Source of the DNA: Acidobacteriota bacterium
GTDB lineage: Bacteria > Acidobacteriota > Terriglobia > Terriglobales > SCQP01
Length of the DNA stretch: 64,000 nucleotides
Reading direction: 5' to 3'
Assembly (NCBI GenBank): GCA_027459505.1
Contig: DAIDIE010000014.1
Coordinates: 62,001 to 126,000, forward strand
Shown piece after piece: positions 35,530-45,099 of the stretch (position 1 is its first letter; the number at the start of each line of letters is the position of its first letter). The position numbers and the translations under genes are program-made. The notes below the pieces were generated by a model, which saw only the letters and a list, made by a program, of their open reading frames with translations, made no database searches and was not told the DNA's origin.

Positions 35530-37503
35530 ACGGTTAGGCGTGGGCTTGAGCTTGCCAATAATCGCCTCCGCGTCATAGACACAGCCGCCCCAGACACCGC
35601 CGCTGGCATTGACCAGCGCCGCCCAGAGCCGGGTGTCCTCCGGCAGTTGAGCATCGGGCGCCAGATCGGGACGGCTGTCGCGCCCCGCCAGCAGCTTTGC
35701 GCCTTCCTCGGCGCTGAACCGTTTCTCCCCCGCGCCCACCAGATCAATCCGCGCTTCCAGCCGCTGCTGGTCAATGCTGATTGCGATGACGTCGTCGTCG
35801 ATCAGCTTGCCAACCGGGCCGCCCGCCAGCGCTTCCGGCGAAACGTGCCCAATGCAGGCGCCTGTGGAAAATCCACTGAAGCGCGCGTCGGTAATCACCG
35901 CTACGTGTTTCCCAAAAGGCAGGTTCTTGAGTGCGGAGGTCACCTGCGCCGTCTCCTGCATGCCCGCACCGGCCGGGCCGCCACAGATAATCACCATGAT
36001 GTCGCCGGCGGCAATCGCACCGCTTTTAATGGCCGCCATCGCCGCGACCTCCGTGGTGAAGACGCGCGCCGGACCCGTCTTCCGGTAGACCCCATCCGGC
36101 TCCACCACCGTAGCATCAATGGCGGTGCTCTTGACCACCGAGCCATCCGGCGCGAGATTCCCCACCGGAAAACAAATGGTGGATGTCAGGCCGCGCTCGC
36201 GCGCTCGCCCAGGATTCATAATCACGTCATCCGCATCAACGCCGTCCAAGTCGCGCAGCCGTTGCTGTAAAGCGCGGCGCCGTTCGCTCTGCTCCCACCA
36301 GCGCAGGTTTTCTTCCAGCGTGGCCCCCGAGGCGGTCAGAACATTCAACTGCAGAAGGCCCGCGTCGCGCAGGTGCAGCATCACTTCCGGGACTCCGCCC
36401 GCCAGAAACGCCTGCACCGTGGCGTGGTAACGCGGACCGTTGGGCAGCACGTCCACCAAACGCGGGACCTGGCGATTGACCTTGGTCCAGTCCTCCACCG
36501 TTGGCCGCCGCAAGCCCGCATGAAAGGCGATTGCGGGCAGGTGCAGTAGAAGGTTGGTCGATCCGCCAAAGGCCGCATGCACCACCATCGCGTTTTCCAC
36601 GGCGGCCGGGGTGAGGTAATCGGGCGTCGTTTTGCCCAACTGCAGCAGGCGCAACAGGGCGCGCGCCGAGCGCTCGGCGGCATCGCTCCAGATCGGCTGC
36701 CCGGAGGGCGCCAGCGCGGTGTGGGGCAGCGACAGCCCCAAGGCCTCGCCCACCACTTGCGAGGTCGCGGCGGTGCCCAGGAACTGGCAGCCCCCTCCCG
36801 GAGAGGCGCAGGTGCGGCAACCGGCCTCGGCGGCGTATTGCAGGCTGATTCGCCCATGCGCATAACGGGCGCCAATGGTCTGCACCGTGCCCGAGTCCTC
36901 GCCCTCGCGGGGCAGCAGCGAGACCCCGCCTGGCACCAGCACCGCCGGAAACTCGCGTGCCGAAGCCAGCGCCATCATCATCGCCGGCAGGCCCTTGTCG
37001 CAGGTGGCCACACCGATAACCCCTCGGCGCGTAGGCAATGATCGTATCAGCCGCCGCAATACCAGCGCCGCATCGTTGCGGAAGGGCAGCGAGTCGAACA
37101 TCGCCACTGTTCCCTGGCTGCGTCCATCGCACGGGTCGGTACAGTAGCCGGCAAAGGGGACGGCGCCGCCGCGCTTCAACTCGCGAGCCGCCGCCGCCAC
37201 CAACAGCCCAACCTCCCAGTGCCCGGTATGGAAGCCCAGCGCCACGGGAGTGCCATCCTCGGCCCGCACCCCGCCGTGCGTGCTCAGCAGCAGAACCTCC
37301 GGCCCCAGCAGTTCGCCTGGCGACCAGCCCATGCCCACGTTCTGGCTCAACCCAAACAGGTTTCCCGAGGGCCACTGCAGCAGCATCTCGGCCGTCAGCG
37401 GCAACGCGCCGCCCGGCCCCGCCGCATGCGTGGACACTTCGTAGAGGGCACTGCCCGCACCCTCCAACACCGAAAGCAGGCTTACATCTGGGGAGGACTG
37501 CAT
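35518..37503 (-). CDS. yjhG: D-xylonate dehydratase, YjhG/YagF type (IlvD/Edd family)
   Basis: Fe-S dehydratase of sugar acids, giving 2-keto-3-deoxy acids; cytosolic. It has 661 residues, near E. coli YjhG (655), and follows that protein closely from start to end as I recall it: [35 protein letters not shown]-type site ([11 protein letters not shown]), [42 protein letters not shown] and [15 protein letters not shown]. The Cys for the cluster are in the DPCDGR, TCDKG and GGGCQF segments. No xylose or aldonic-acid transporter or regulator is next to it. 6-phosphogluconate dehydratase or dihydroxy-acid dehydratase activity is less likely. Confidence 0.88.
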   Translation of the reverse strand: MQSSPDVSLLSVLEGAGSALYEVSTHAAGPGGALPLTAEMLLQWPSGNLFGLSQNVGMGWSPGELLGPEVLLLSTHGGVRAEDGTPVALGFHTGHWEVGLLVAAAARELKRGGAVPFAGYCTDPCDGRSQGTVAMFDSLPFRNDAALVLRRLIRSLPTRRGVIGVATCDKGLPAMMMALASAREFPAVLVPGGVSLLPREGEDSGTVQTIGARYAHGRISLQYAAEAGCRTCASPGGGCQFLGTAATSQVVGEALGLSLPHTALAPSGQPIWSDAAERSARALLRLLQLGKTTPDYLTPAAVENAMVVHAAFGGSTNLLLHLPAIAFHAGLRRPTVEDWTKVNRQVPRLVDVLPNGPRYHATVQAFLAGGVPEVMLHLRDAGLLQLNVLTASGATLEENLRWWEQSERRRALQQRLRDLDGVDADDVIMNPGRARERGLTSTICFPVGNLAPDGSVVKSTAIDATVVEPDGVYRKTGPARVFTTEVAAMAAIKSGAIAAGDIMVIICGGPAGAGMQETAQVTSALKNLPFGKHVAVITDARFSGFSTGACIGHVSPEALAGGPVGKLIDDDVIAISIDQQRLEARIDLVGAGEKRFSAEEGAKLLAGRDSRPDLAPDAQLPEDTRLWAALVNASGGVWGGCVYDAEAIIGKLKPTPNRSLR

Positions 37504-37654
37504 GTTTCCAGACTAGCGCGTTGCCTCGCAGGCAAGTCAACGGCGAAGGTCAACGTATCCCGCCCGCCTCCGCCGTTCCGCCCATTGTCTGGCGGCAGCG
37601 AGGCCTCAAACGCCGGCCACGCTCACGCGAAACCGGCAAATGTTCACCGGCAAG

Positions 37655-38581
37655 CTAGTCTTGAAACCATTGTGTGGGTCGTAAGCGCCGCGGCAGCAGC
37701 AGCCAGGAGGCAAACACCGCCATCGTGAAGCATTCCAGCGCAAAGGGCGGAAAGCCGAAAAATCCCGGAAATGGCATCGCGAAAATGCGCGCATGCGGCA
37801 GGATGGGAAACACATACCACCAGCGGTCCCCCGCCCAGTAGTTCCAGAACTCCCAGAAAAACCCACAAAATCCACCTGCCAGCAACAGCGACCAGAAACG
37901 GCCCGGCAAACCCTGCTCCAGATCGCGCAGCAGCGAAGGCCAGTCCAGCGCGTAGCAAATCGGGTCCACCAGGAAGATGAACCCAAGCCACACCGCCGCT
38001 CCCATGTAAGGATCCCAACTTTCCGGGCAAAACAGCGGCAGCAGGCAGAGAAACGCCCCCAGCGCCGTCCAGAGGATGCGTCCCCGGCGGCTGTACAAAA
38101 TGGGCCGGCAGCGCATGTTCTTCCAGCCACCCTGGAAAATAATTTCCGCCGTGACAAAAATGCCGGGATAAATGGCGCCGATGGCCCACATGCCGCCCAA
38201 CAGGTACTCCCAGAAGTGCCGCGTCACCCCGGTATAGATCCAGTTTTTAATGGCGAAATTGTAGGCTTCAAAGGTCAGCCAGCCGGGAATTGACAGCAGC
38301 CAAAGGCTCCAGAAGCGCAGCTTCTCGCCCGCCGGTGAGCGTCCGGTGAGCCGCACTACGGCCCCGTCGGCGGCCATGATGTAGACCGTCCATATCACCG
38401 GGGTAAAAAACGTCGTTAGAACCGGGGTGCGCCGCCACAACAGAATCTCCGCCGCGGCCACTCCCACCAGCCCCAGCCAGCCATGCAGCGGAAAACGCGC
38501 GCGCGCCGGGGCGCGCAGCGTAAAGCGCGCCAGCAGCGCGGCGCTGGAAAGCACCAACAGGATTCCCACCCAGACCAGCAT
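37655..38581 (-). CDS. polytopic membrane protein of unknown function
   Basis: 308 residues with about nine hydrophobic helices and many aromatic residues (for example WEFWNYWAGDRWWYVFPILP and FWEYLLGGMWAIGAIYPGIF). It starts with MLVWVGILLVLSSAALLARF. No catalytic motif is evident. It lies between the TonB receptor and the dehydratase, all on the minus strand, with 150-bp gaps on both sides, so operon membership is uncertain. Confidence 0.7.
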   Translation of the reverse strand: MLVWVGILLVLSSAALLARFTLRAPARARFPLHGWLGLVGVAAAEILLWRRTPVLTTFFTPVIWTVYIMAADGAVVRLTGRSPAGEKLRFWSLWLLSIPGWLTFEAYNFAIKNWIYTGVTRHFWEYLLGGMWAIGAIYPGIFVTAEIIFQGGWKNMRCRPILYSRRGRILWTALGAFLCLLPLFCPESWDPYMGAAVWLGFIFLVDPICYALDWPSLLRDLEQGLPGRFWSLLLAGGFCGFFWEFWNYWAGDRWWYVFPILPHARIFAMPFPGFFGFPPFALECFTMAVFASWLLLPRRLRPTQWFQD

Positions 38582-38599
38582 CTACTCAGTAAAGCACAG

Positions 38600-38621
38600 G
38601 AGCGCTCCCCGGCGAGCGCTC
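38600..38621 (-). terminator. hairpin after the TonB receptor gene
   Basis: GAGCGCTC, loop CCCGGC, GAGCGCTC. The stem is 8 bp. It lies 36 bp past the receptor stop on the minus strand. There is no T tract, so termination is uncertain. Confidence 0.4.
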
Positions 38622-38656
38622 ACGCGCGGCAATTGCGCCGCCGGCCGGGCCCGTTT

Positions 38657-40909
38657 CTAGTAATGAAAACGGTACCGCACCTGCACCAGCACCTGCCGCG
38701 GATCGTAATAATGCGTTCCGCCGAAGGAGTTGGATTCATCCAGCAAAAAGCGGTTATTCCCCACGTTGAGCGCGGTGAGCTGAACGTGCCAGCGCTCCCC
38801 GAAATCCTTACCCAGGCCCAGGTCGACGCTGGTGTGCGCCGGCAGGTGCGCCGGTCCGTCTCCCTGCAGAAAGCCGGAACCGTAATTCACGTTCACACTG
38901 GCCAGCACGGCGGCGGGCAGCAGCGCAAATGCTCCGGCGGAGACGGTGTTGCGCTGGTCATGATCCAGGAAGTAGTAGGCAAACTCCGGCGGCGTGAAAT
39001 CGGTCAGCCCTCCCGTCACACCTCCCCAGCCCTGCACGTACTGGTGGGAAAAGGCGGCGTGCAGGCGCACGCGATGCAACAGGTCGGGGGAGCGCAGGGT
39101 TCCGTCCCAGCCGTGGATGCGCGCCCGGTTCAACGTGAGCGGCAGAAAAATATTCGAGTTGCCGATCGCATCGTGATCGAAGAAGTTATAAGCCTGCTGC
39201 CGGAAGTTGTCCACATTGAACAACCAGCCACCCACCGGCGCGCTGATGCCCACGTCGTACTGCTCGTCGCGCTCCCCGTGCAAGGGCAGAAATGCAAAGC
39301 TTCCCGCGGTTGCTCCTCCCAGTGTCGTGGCCTGGATCGTGTCCAGCGGGGGCTCCTGATAAAAGCGCCCATAGAAACCATGCAGCACCCACTTCAGCCG
39401 GGGCAGTATGAGGTCGGCGCCAAGCCGCGGACTGAGAGCGTTTTCCGTCACCAAACCCACAAAGCGCGTTCCCCGCAAGCCGCCATTGAGCGTCAGCCAG
39501 GGCGTGACCTGATACTGATCGGAGGCAAATGCCGCGGTGCTGCCGCCACTGACGTTCGTGGCGGAGCTGAGCGGGTTGCCGGCCGCCGGCAGGCCGATGA
39601 AATTGTGTGCCCCTTCCCCAAACACGTCCAGGCCACCGCTAACCGTGTGCTTCCCGCGCAGCCAGCGCAGAGTGGTCTGCACACCGGCGTAGTTCATGCG
39701 CAACTGATCGCTCGAAAGCGCGCTTGCGCCAGCGCCAGCGCTCCAATAATGCACCGCGTTGCTATGCACAAATGGCGCCACGTTCAGCAACAGATTCGCG
39801 CTGAAGGTGTGCGTCCAGTTGAGGTCCGCGAATCCATCCCCTTCCCGGTCTATATCGGCGCTTCCCGCCGCCTGCTGGGCTGGGGTGTTCGGGACCTGGT
39901 ACTGATCCCGGCGCAGCGAGGCGGTCGCCTCGATCTGGTCGAGCGGCCCCGCGTTCCAGGTCACGGTTGCGAGCCCGCCGCCTCCCCAGTCGGCGTCATG
40001 CAGAATGGCGGGGGTGGGTGTCTCCAATCCATAGTTCCCGCGGTTTGCTTCCAGGCTGGCGAAGTAGGCGAAGCGCGTGGTGTGGCCGCCAAGGTTGAGT
40101 GTGTCGTCGGTCTGTTGATAGCTGCCGTAGCTGGCCACCAGTTCGGCGTCGTTGTTGTGGTTGAAACCGGAGTGCGTAGTGGCGTTGAGCACGCCGTACG
40201 TGCGGTCTCCGAATTGCGCCGAAGCCCCTCCTCGCTCCACCTGCAGGCTGGAAATGCTTTCCGGCGCCAGTTGTGGTCCCAGATTGCTGGCAATCGCCGT
40301 ATTGGGAATATCCACGCCGTTGATAATCCAGCTCACCTGATGGCCGCCGCGGATATGGAGTTGGTTGTGCACGATGTAGGCGCCCGGCACGTAATCAGTA
40401 ATCATCGCCAGGCTGTTCGTCCGTAGTGCTCCCGGTGTTTCGGCGATCTCAGCGTGGTTGACCACGGTGGCCGCCGCCGCCGAATGCGGATGCACCTGCT
40501 CAGGACGGCCTATGACCTGGATGACCGTGGAACTGGGCAGCACCTGCAATGGGAAATGCAGGACAGGACTGATCCCCGCCCGCAGATCGACCCGCCTCTG
40601 CAAGGGCCGGAAGCCTTTTGCTTGAATGCTGATGGCGTACCTTCCGGGCGCGGGCGCCCGCCATTGAAAACGCCCCTGGCCATCACTGGCCATATGGAAA
40701 CTGGTACCCCGCGGCGCCGTGAACGTAACCTGCGCGCCGGCAATCGGGCGATGCATCGGATCATGCACAATGCCCCGCACGATTACCTTTACGGCCGCCA
40801 CTGGCCGGTTTTGGCCCAACAAAGGAGAGCCGCCGGCCATGAACCAAACGGAAAACGCGATGAGAAAAGTCCTGAATGGGGAACGTGATAAAAACACCGA
40901 AAGCCTCAT
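38657..40909 (-). CDS. TonB-dependent outer-membrane receptor with carboxypeptidase-regulatory N-domain
   Basis: Outer-membrane importer driven by TonB. About 750 residues from the ATG at 40909 (MRLSVFLSRS), with a signal peptide ending near PLLGQ. A CarboxypepD-reg/Ig-like domain (VRGIVHDPMHRPIAGAQVTF) is at about 45-120. The plug follows (VVNHAEIAETPGALRTNS, INGVDIPNTAI, VERGGASAQFGDRTYGV). The C-terminal beta-barrel ends with VLVQVRYRFHY, a typical terminal aromatic strand. The open frame continues to 40999 but without signal features. A small Cys-rich secreted protein is encoded just upstream on the same strand, which hints at a metal or chelate substrate. That is inference only. Confidence 0.9.
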   Translation of the reverse strand: MRLSVFLSRSPFRTFLIAFSVWFMAGGSPLLGQNRPVAAVKVIVRGIVHDPMHRPIAGAQVTFTAPRGTSFHMASDGQGRFQWRAPAPGRYAISIQAKGFRPLQRRVDLRAGISPVLHFPLQVLPSSTVIQVIGRPEQVHPHSAAAATVVNHAEIAETPGALRTNSLAMITDYVPGAYIVHNQLHIRGGHQVSWIINGVDIPNTAIASNLGPQLAPESISSLQVERGGASAQFGDRTYGVLNATTHSGFNHNNDAELVASYGSYQQTDDTLNLGGHTTRFAYFASLEANRGNYGLETPTPAILHDADWGGGGLATVTWNAGPLDQIEATASLRRDQYQVPNTPAQQAAGSADIDREGDGFADLNWTHTFSANLLLNVAPFVHSNAVHYWSAGAGASALSSDQLRMNYAGVQTTLRWLRGKHTVSGGLDVFGEGAHNFIGLPAAGNPLSSATNVSGGSTAAFASDQYQVTPWLTLNGGLRGTRFVGLVTENALSPRLGADLILPRLKWVLHGFYGRFYQEPPLDTIQATTLGGATAGSFAFLPLHGERDEQYDVGISAPVGGWLFNVDNFRQQAYNFFDHDAIGNSNIFLPLTLNRARIHGWDGTLRSPDLLHRVRLHAAFSHQYVQGWGGVTGGLTDFTPPEFAYYFLDHDQRNTVSAGAFALLPAAVLASVNVNYGSGFLQGDGPAHLPAHTSVDLGLGKDFGERWHVQLTALNVGNNRFLLDESNSFGGTHYYDPRQVLVQVRYRFHY

Positions 40910-41044
40910 CTGAAAGCGCGACCGCAACAAGCGGCGCGGCAACTCAGGGCAGCCGTCGCGCAACGGGCGGGCGATGCAATGCCGTTCCGATGGAAGCATT
41001 GCCTGGCCGCGACTGACTACGCTGAAAAAAAACCGGAATTGGGC

Positions 41045-41392
41045 TTAAACGGAAAGTGCGGCGTTCGGCGGGTGGAATATAGCCCGCGTGAAACCGGCGG
41101 CGGTTGTGGCTGCTCCCAGGATGGTTCGACGGCGATGGGAAAACAATGGCAGTTGGCCCGCACTGCCGCCGGCCAGACGGGCCGGCGCGCTTGCGCGAAG
41201 CGCCGGAGCCGCCGCCAGATGCAGGTTGCTTTGCATGCAGATCGCGTGCGAACCCATCGGGCAAGCCCCATGCCGGCAACAGGCGGGCAGTTCGTGGCCG
41301 GTGAACACCAAGCGCAGAACGGGCGAGGGCGCCGCCAGTCCCAACAGCAGACTGAACGCGAGCAATGCCCGTTTTACGCAAGAAAATGACAT
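41045..41392 (-). CDS. small secreted Cys/His/Met-rich protein
   Basis: 115 residues with a signal peptide (start MSFSCVKRALLAFSLLLGLA). The mature start holds HELPACCRHGACPM and then HAICMQ, a cluster of Cys, His and Met that could bind metal. The remainder is Ala/Arg-rich without clear structure. It precedes the TonB receptor by 135 bp on the same strand. Short length and composition leave some doubt that it is real. Confidence 0.5.
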   Translation of the reverse strand: MSFSCVKRALLAFSLLLGLAAPSPVLRLVFTGHELPACCRHGACPMGSHAICMQSNLHLAAAPALRASAPARLAGGSAGQLPLFSHRRRTILGAATTAAGFTRAIFHPPNAALSV

Positions 41393-41476
41393 CGGCTTAT
41401 TAGCAAAGAATCGTAGTGGCCGGCAAAGGTTGCAATTTCAGTGTAAACCGCGCGCTCGCTGAGGAACTTGCAAGAT

Positions 41477-41505
41477 TAAACATCACGCCGCAAACACACG
41501 ATGTT
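41477..41505. promoter_or_regulatory. inverted repeat, possible operator
   Basis: AAACATC and GATGTTT (7 bp, perfect) flank a 15-base spacer in the 146-bp gap between the divergent small secreted protein and the first sensor kinase. Position and size fit a dimeric regulator site, but no regulator is seen nearby. Confidence 0.35.
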
Positions 41506-41538
41506 TGATGTAGAGTTGTCGCCGCCTCGGCTGCCCCT

Positions 41539-43305
41539 GTGGAGCCGGCATGGCAATGCCGCACTATGGCTGGTCGAACTACATTCCCGCGCTGGTTGGG
41601 TGCGCTCTTTGCGCTCAGCTTCTGTTTCGTGATCGCGCTCGCACTCTCGGCGGTCAATGCGAGCGTGCGCTTGCAACGCGCGGGGCAACGCGTTTCCACT
41701 CTCAGCCGGATCCAGGGTCTTCTTCAGGACCTCGATGGGCAATATGGCTGGGCTGACTGGCTGACTGACCATTATTGCCACGGCGCAAGCACCGGGGACG
41801 CCGGCTATGTTCCGTCCCTGGTCTTGGCGGTGGAAGGCCACAACGACGCGCGCCTGAAGGCGTTGCTGCAGCTCAGCGCGACGGAACCGGCGGAACTGCG
41901 CCAGATGCGGCGGCTCAGCGCCGACGTGCGCAACAGCGTGTCGGTTCTGAACCGGAGCATAGCGCTCCAACAGGCCGGGCAACCCACCGCGGCCGGCGCC
42001 GCCTATCAACGCTCTCAACTGACAAATCATCTCTTTTACAAGCATTACGGCGAAGCGCAGGCGCAAATGGTGGCCGATCAGGCGGCGCTGGCTGGCCGCC
42101 TGCGTGGCGCCGCCCGGAAAGCCAAGCTGTTTGCCTGGAGCGCCAGCTCGCTGGCCTTGCTGCTGCTGGGTGTCTATGCGGCTTTGCTGTTGCGTGACGT
42201 GCGCCAACGGAACGAGGCCGTGCGGGCGCTTACCACCTCGGAGCGGCGCTACCGCAGCCTTTTTGAAAACGCCAGTGACGCGGTCTTACTCTTGCAACCC
42301 AACGGACTCGTGGTCGCCGCCAACAGTCAGTGGACCCGCCTCACCGGCTATGATCCAGCGTTGGAAACGCTCTCGATTCTGAGCCTGGTTACCGCCCGCA
42401 GCCGGCCGGCGCTGTTGAATTTCCTCGCCGGCCACTTCGGCGATGCCGCCCAAATTGAGCTGCTCAGCAAAGACTCAAGCCTGGTGGTCCTGGAAATGAG
42501 TGCCGGCAGCCGCGAAGGCGCCGGGCTCATCGAAGCCATCGGACGCGACGTCAGCAAGCGTGCGGAAACCGAGCGTTTACAGTCGGAGTTTATCGCCAAC
42601 GTCAGTCATGAGCTCCGTACTCCACTCACCTCCATGCGCGGTTCGCTGGGCCTGCTCGCTTCTGGGCGGCTGGGAACCCTGCCCGGCCACGGTCAAAGGA
42701 TGCTGGAACTGGCCCACGGCAACACCGAGCGGCTGGTGAAACTCGTCAACGACATCCTCGATTACGAACGTCTCAACTCCGGCAAGTTGCGCGTCGAGCT
42801 TTCCGACTGCGATGCTCGCGCCCTGGTGCAGTCAGCCATTGAAAGCATGGCTGGCTTGGCGCAAAAGCAGCGGGTGCGCCTCGTCTCCGAAGCGGTCTCG
42901 TTTCGCCTGGTGGTTGACCCCGATCGCATGCAGCAAGTGCTCCGCAACCTGATCAGCAACGCGGTGAAGTTCTCGCCCGCGGGCGCGGTGGTCACCATCC
43001 GCACCGCCCAGTCGTCCTCGGAAGCTGAGTTCGCGGTAATCGACCAGGGGCGCGGCATCCCCTCCGGATTGCTGGAGGCGGTCTTCGAGCGCTTCCGCCA
43101 AGTCGACAGCAGCGACTCCCGCGACAAAGGCGGTACCGGCCTCGGCCTGCCCATTTGCCGCGCCATCGTAACCCAGCATGGCGGCCGCATCTGGGCGGAA
43201 AGCACGCCCGGCAAGGGCAGCCGCTTTGTCATTCGCCTGCCCTTGGAGCGGGTCCGGACAGCCGCCGGCCCAGTTACCGCCCTCAGTGCCGATGCCGTCC
43301 GTTGA
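41539..43305 (+). CDS. membrane sensor histidine kinase with PAS domain (first of a tandem pair)
   Basis: Two-component sensor, 588 residues from a GTG; an ATG at 41566 is also possible. TM1 is around residues 18-40, a helical periplasmic sensor of about 150 residues (CHASE3-like) follows, then TM2 near 195-215. A PAS domain starts at ERRYRSLFENASDAVLLL. The HisKA site is His357 in NVSHELRTPLTS. The ATPase domain has N box NLISNAVKFSP, G1 DQGRGIP, F box FERFRQV and G2 GGTGLGLPICR. All kinase residues are present. No response regulator is next to it. The second kinase starts 48 bp later. Confidence 0.93.
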   Translation: MEPAWQCRTMAGRTTFPRWLGALFALSFCFVIALALSAVNASVRLQRAGQRVSTLSRIQGLLQDLDGQYGWADWLTDHYCHGASTGDAGYVPSLVLAVEGHNDARLKALLQLSATEPAELRQMRRLSADVRNSVSVLNRSIALQQAGQPTAAGAAYQRSQLTNHLFYKHYGEAQAQMVADQAALAGRLRGAARKAKLFAWSASSLALLLLGVYAALLLRDVRQRNEAVRALTTSERRYRSLFENASDAVLLLQPNGLVVAANSQWTRLTGYDPALETLSILSLVTARSRPALLNFLAGHFGDAAQIELLSKDSSLVVLEMSAGSREGAGLIEAIGRDVSKRAETERLQSEFIANVSHELRTPLTSMRGSLGLLASGRLGTLPGHGQRMLELAHGNTERLVKLVNDILDYERLNSGKLRVELSDCDARALVQSAIESMAGLAQKQRVRLVSEAVSFRLVVDPDRMQQVLRNLISNAVKFSPAGAVVTIRTAQSSSEAEFAVIDQGRGIPSGLLEAVFERFRQVDSSDSRDKGGTGLGLPICRAIVTQHGGRIWAESTPGKGSRFVIRLPLERVRTAAGPVTALSADAVR

Positions 43306-43353
43306 TTAATCTTTGTCGCGCTCCATGCCGATCATTCAGATGGGGACCCTACT

Positions 43354-45099
43354 TTGGAACGTAAGTCTGTGATCGGGAATTCGGCGGTACCAAGATGGCT
43401 GTGGGCCATGCTCGCCTTTTTCGTGCTCGGGCGGGCACTGGTTGGTCTGGGCGCCGTCCATTTCAGTATCGGCTTGCGGCAGTTAGCCGCCGCGGGCGTA
43501 CAGCTCGACCAAGTCGAAAGGCTTGATGCCGCGCTTGGTGAGCAGTACCGTCTCGCCCAGACGTCTTTTGCCATCGCGCGCGACCCCAGCCGCTCCGAGG
43601 CGCAACGCCGCCAGGCGCAAGCAAAGATGAACGGCTCCATGGCCGCCGCGGATAACCTGGCGCGCCAGTTGCGCGCCCAGCAACTCGATTCCAGGCTTAC
43701 CGCCGCGCTGGCGAGGGTGGAGGCCGACCGCGCGGCCAGCTTCGCCGCATGGCGCGCGGCCCTGCCGTCCTCCGCTCCGAATCACCAGGCTTCTGTTCTA
43801 TCGCATTCTCCTCTCAGCGACCCCGCCCGTTTCTACGCGGACCAAACGGCGTCGCTGCAGCTGCTGGCACAGGCACAGAGCCGTTCCGCCGACGCCATTA
43901 CCCGTTGGGCTGATCACGCCCATCTGGCCGACTGGGTCACGTCCGTTCTTGCCCTCATGGTGCTCTCCGCTTTCGGCTGGCTCGTGATCCGGCATGCGCA
44001 CCAACGTCAGGCCGCTTTTGCCGCTCTGCGCATTTCTGAGGAGCGCCATCGCAGTCTGTTTGAAAACGCCAGCGACCCCGTTTTCATCGCTGATCGCGAA
44101 GGCAAACTGCTGGCCGCCAATCCGCAATGGAACCGGCTGACCGGTTTCGACCCCGGGGAAGCCGGCGTTAACCTTTTGGATTTGGCTCTTCCTGGCAGCC
44201 GCGCCGCTCTCGGCGACTTGCTGCGGGATCGTTCGCCACAGCAGCGCGTGATTGAAATGCGCAGCCGCACCGGTGATGTCCTCGCCCTTGAGCTCAGTTG
44301 CGGCGCGCTGGACGATGAAGTCGAAGTGATCGCCAGGGATGCCACCCAGCGCACCGCCGCCGACCGGCTGAAAGCCGAACTCATCGGCCACGTCAGCCAC
44401 GAACTGCGCACGCCATTGACCTCGCTGCGTGGTTCGCTGGGTCTGTTGACGTCGGGCATGATGGGGGACATTCCTTCCCAGGCGCAAAGCGTTTTGCAGA
44501 TGGCCGATCGCAACGCCGACCGCCTGGTGCGCCTGGTCAACGACATCCTTGAATACGAGCGGCTGCAGTCCGGCGCTGTGCAAATTCGCCGCGAAACCTG
44601 CGACGCGCGTGCCTTGGTGTTGCAGGCGCTGGACGGCATGGCCGGTCTGGCCTCGAGCGCAGGCGTGGAGTTGCGCGCCGAGGCGCAGTCTTTTCTATTG
44701 CCGGCCGATCCCGACCGCCTCCAGCAGGTTCTCGGCAACCTCATCAGCAACGCCATTAAGTTCGCTCCAGCGAACTCGCCAGTGCGCGTGCAGGCGCAAT
44801 TGCAGGATGGGGAAGCGGAGTTCCGCGTCATTGACCAGGGGCGAGGCATTCCCGCCGCCATGCTGGATTCCATCTTCGAGCGCTTCCGCCAGGTACAGAA
44901 CGGCGACGCCATCGAAAAAGGGGGAACCGGCCTCGGACTCCCCATCTGTCGCGGCATCGTCCACCAGCATGGCGGACGAATTTGGGCGGAGAGTGAGCCC
45001 GGCGCCGGCAGCACCTTCGTTGTGCGTCTGCCCCTCGTTACCCGCGCCGAGGAGCCCTCCCCGGCATCATTGCGCGCCGAGGCGGCGTTATCGTTGTAG
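43354..45099 (+). CDS. membrane sensor histidine kinase with PAS domain (second of a tandem pair)
   Basis: 581 residues from a TTG at 43354. Same layout as the kinase before it: TM1, periplasmic helical sensor, TM2 near 190-210, PAS (EERHRSLFENASDPVFIA), HisKA with His349 in HVSHELRTPLTS, and an intact ATPase domain (NLISNAIKFAP, DQGRGIP, GGTGLGLPICR). The kinase cores are clearly paralogous, while the periplasmic parts are not similar by eye. The 3' end overlaps the convergent ThyX-like gene by 12 bp. No partner regulator is nearby. Confidence 0.93.
   Translation: MERKSVIGNSAVPRWLWAMLAFFVLGRALVGLGAVHFSIGLRQLAAAGVQLDQVERLDAALGEQYRLAQTSFAIARDPSRSEAQRRQAQAKMNGSMAAADNLARQLRAQQLDSRLTAALARVEADRAASFAAWRAALPSSAPNHQASVLSHSPLSDPARFYADQTASLQLLAQAQSRSADAITRWADHAHLADWVTSVLALMVLSAFGWLVIRHAHQRQAAFAALRISEERHRSLFENASDPVFIADREGKLLAANPQWNRLTGFDPGEAGVNLLDLALPGSRAALGDLLRDRSPQQRVIEMRSRTGDVLALELSCGALDDEVEVIARDATQRTAADRLKAELIGHVSHELRTPLTSLRGSLGLLTSGMMGDIPSQAQSVLQMADRNADRLVRLVNDILEYERLQSGAVQIRRETCDARALVLQALDGMAGLASSAGVELRAEAQSFLLPADPDRLQQVLGNLISNAIKFAPANSPVRVQAQLQDGEAEFRVIDQGRGIPAAMLDSIFERFRQVQNGDAIEKGGTGLGLPICRGIVHQHGGRIWAESEPGAGSTFVVRLPLVTRAEEPSPASLRAEAALSL

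Noticed and set aside
36236-37540. Minus-strand open frame of 434 codons in another frame of the dehydratase gene
   Set aside because: The overlapping frame gives a full-length YjhG-type enzyme; this one is Gly/Arg-rich without motifs.
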